From contig OX044352.1 in assembly GCA_943846655.1 (NCBI GenBank), forward strand, positions 744,001 through 808,000: DNA of 64,000 bases, in the 5' to 3' direction. The number at the start of each line of letters is the position of its first letter. Position 1 is the stretch's first letter. Positions 62,550 through 64,000 of the stretch are shown one piece after another. Source of the DNA: Porticoccus sp002390525. GTDB taxonomy: Bacteria; Pseudomonadota; Gammaproteobacteria; Pseudomonadales; Porticoccaceae. Made by a program: the position numbers and the translations under genes. The notes under the pieces are model-generated. The model saw only the letters and a program-made list of their open reading frames with translations, did not search any database and had not been told where the DNA came from.

Positions 62550-62776
62550 TGGCTCGATTTAACCGTCGTCGTAAATTTTGTCGCTTTAGCGCTGAAGGTG
62601 CAGATGTAATTGATTATAAAGATCTTGAGATGCTTAAGCAGTATATTTCAGAAACTGGAAAAATTACCCCTAGCCGTATCACGGGAACCAAAGCTAAGTA
62701 TCAAAGACAATTGTCTAACGCCATCAAGCGCGCCCGTTATTTGGCTCTATTGCCATATACAGATAGTCACGAATAA
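62549..62776 (+). CDS. rpsR: 30S ribosomal protein S18
   Basis: A 75-residue S18: MARFNRRRKFCRFSAEGADV, IDYKDLEMLKQYISETGKI, then SRITGTKAKYQRQLSNAIKR. It forms a heterodimer with S6 on the platform of the 30S subunit. Its N-terminal Ala is the RimI substrate. It is coupled to rpsF and followed by the membrane protein gene after 10 bases. Confidence 0.98.
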   Translation: MARFNRRRKFCRFSAEGADVIDYKDLEMLKQYISETGKITPSRITGTKAKYQRQLSNAIKRARYLALLPYTDSHE

Positions 62777-62786
62777 GAATTATTTG

Positions 62787-63635
62787 ATGCGTGCTTTGGC
62801 TCAGTTGATTTCTAGTGGCCGCATACAGGCAGGGATGGTTGCTTTTTTTGGTAATATAATACCTTTCATCTCTCCCGCGGCAGTTTCTTTAGTTACTTTA
62901 ACTAAGGGGCTATCAGATGGATTAGTGCTTTCGCTATACGCAATAACACCGCTGACTATAATATTAATTTTTGCCACTGATGCAAATACTGTTGTCACTA
63001 TGCTGTCCATCTTCACAGTTTTTTGTGTTTTGATTGGTTCTAGTATTATGAGGCTGAGGTCTTCATGGCAGGAAGTTTTAGTTTTTATTGTAGTATTTAG
63101 TGCTATATCTACTATGTTTGCATCTATTTTCTTTAATCATAGTCTTGTGGCACTAGAAAATATAATTAAAGAATTTTTTAAAGATAGCCAAAATTTTAAT
63201 GACAATTTTTTAATAGGTAGAGCTTTTTTGCTGGGTGTTGCTGGTTATGTTATTGCTTTGACCTCAATTGTTTCTGTAATATTAGGTCGTTGGTGGCAAG
63301 CGATGCTTTACAATCCCGGTGGATTTAAGCTGGAATTCCATCAATTGAGATTTAGTAGTCTTTTTTCTGTTACTATTTTGATAGGGATGTTTATTTGCGA
63401 ATTTTTTTTAGAGGGTTATACAAGCTGGTCGAGCTTATTTGGTTTACCGTTAATGTTAGGCGGAATAGCACTCTTGCACTACAGTGTTACCCTTTATCAG
63501 TTAAGTAGTTTTTGGTTAGTTGGATTTTATTTGGCTCTTTTATTTTTGAGCCCATTAAGTATCATGCTGGTCGGGATAGGTTTTCTTGATAGCATTTTTA
63601 ATATACGTCCAAAATTGATTAGTCATATTAAATAA
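62787..63635 (+). CDS. Predicted membrane protein between rpsR and rplI
   Basis: A 282-residue protein with about eight or nine membrane segments, resembling the DUF2232/YybS-like proteins that sit between rpsR and rplI in Pseudomonas and relatives. It starts MRALAQLISSGRIQAGMVAF at ATG 62787; upstream in-frame ATG codons lie inside rpsR and are rejected. GRWWQAMLYNPGGF is a conserved-looking loop. The function is not known. Confidence 0.8.
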   Translation: MRALAQLISSGRIQAGMVAFFGNIIPFISPAAVSLVTLTKGLSDGLVLSLYAITPLTIILIFATDANTVVTMLSIFTVFCVLIGSSIMRLRSSWQEVLVFIVVFSAISTMFASIFFNHSLVALENIIKEFFKDSQNFNDNFLIGRAFLLGVAGYVIALTSIVSVILGRWWQAMLYNPGGFKLEFHQLRFSSLFSVTILIGMFICEFFLEGYTSWSSLFGLPLMLGGIALLHYSVTLYQLSSFWLVGFYLALLFLSPLSIMLVGIGFLDSIFNIRPKLISHIK

Positions 63636-63686
63636 AATTATCAATTTGGTGAGATAAATAGGTTTTAATAACAGGAGATATTCGAG

Positions 63687-64000
63687 ATGGACGTCATTCT
63701 TCTTGAAAAAGTTGGAAATTTAGGAAATATTGGAGATAAAGTAAGCGTTAAGGCTGGCTTTGGCCGTAATTACTTAATCCCAAATGAGAAGGCAGTATTT
63801 GCTACTTCTAAAAATCTAGTTGATTTTGAGGAGCGTCGCTCTGAATTAGAAGCGGCCGCATTGGCTGGTCTCGAAGAAGCAAACTCAAGAGCATCAAGTA
63901 TCGAGGCAATTGCTTCCATCACTATTGATGTCAAGGCAAGCGACGAAGGAAAGCTTTTTGGTTCGGTTGGCACGAAAGATATTGCTGATGCAATAATCAA
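63687..64000 (+). CDS. rplI: 50S ribosomal protein L9, 3' partial
   Basis: The frame starts MDVILLEKVGNLGNIGDKVS, then VKAGFGRNYLIPNEKAVFAT and the connecting helix with LEAAALAGLEEANSRA. It runs open to the right edge (about 104 codons of some 150). AGGAG at 63673-63677 sets the start. It is the last gene of the rpsF-rpsR operon in this window. Confidence 0.97.
   Translation, partial: MDVILLEKVGNLGNIGDKVSVKAGFGRNYLIPNEKAVFATSKNLVDFEERRSELEAAALAGLEEANSRASSIEAIASITIDVKASDEGKLFGSVGTKDIADAII

Noticed and set aside
62610..62786. N-terminal extension of the membrane protein into rpsR
   Set aside because: It overlaps rpsR in another frame and is not protein-like; the membrane domain begins at ATG 62787.

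Overview
The window is AT-rich, gene-dense chromosomal DNA of a gammaproteobacterium. Many gene runs keep the order known from Pseudomonas and relatives: rpoD-dnaG-yqeY-rpsU-tsaD-folB-pteridine reductase-cca; uvrA-MFS-ssb; ispB-rplU-rpmA-obgE-proB-rpsT-murJ-ribF-ileS-lspA-fkpB-ispH; bamD-rluD-pgeF; ilvBN-ilvC-pssA; and rnr-rlmB-rpsF-rpsR-membrane protein-rplI. Low GC, short intergenic gaps and ordinary housekeeping content suggest a low-GC (perhaps marine) member of the Pseudomonadales in the broad sense. Genus cannot be told from this window. No rRNA operon, insertion sequence, prophage or CRISPR array was seen.

Layout. 1-10717 is accessory: the 3' 8.9 kb of a giant repetitive surface or secreted protein, followed by its own tonB-exbB-exbD trio. 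10718-11140 is a gene-free boundary. 11141-20044 holds tRNA-Ile2(CAU) and the macromolecular synthesis group (rpoD with an apparent frameshift, dnaG, yqeY, rpsU), then tsaD, folB, a pteridine reductase and cca. A 67-codon gene under a near-perfect LexA box lies between cca and uvrA. 20045-28065 holds uvrA, an MFS exporter, ssb, fabB, fabA and ispB. 28138-39449 is the L21/L27/Obg/ProB run and the murJ-to-ispH operon. 39468-43931 holds nadE, an AlkA-like glycosylase, bamD, rluD and pgeF. 43985-50107 is branched-chain amino acid synthesis (ilvB, ilvN, ilvC, leuA) with pssA inserted, driven by a promoter with a folded leader. 50118-56153 holds a HolD-like gene, rimI, prfC, a start-less ORF, a PerM-like transporter, selO and yciH. 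56154-58016 is a small block of unknown genes, including a possible integrase remnant. 58017-64000 is rnr, rlmB, a CDP-alcohol phosphatidyltransferase and the rpsF-rpsR-rplI operon.

The most unusual items are: the giant cysteine-stapled PA14/Gly-rich/beta-repeat exoprotein with a private TonB-ExbB-ExbD motor; the LexA-controlled small gene at 19776-19979; the broken rpoD frame; the lysine-rich 18-bp tandem repeat tail on ribosomal protein L21; and the multi-hairpin leader of ilvB. Functions come from recognised motifs and gene order only; no database search was possible.
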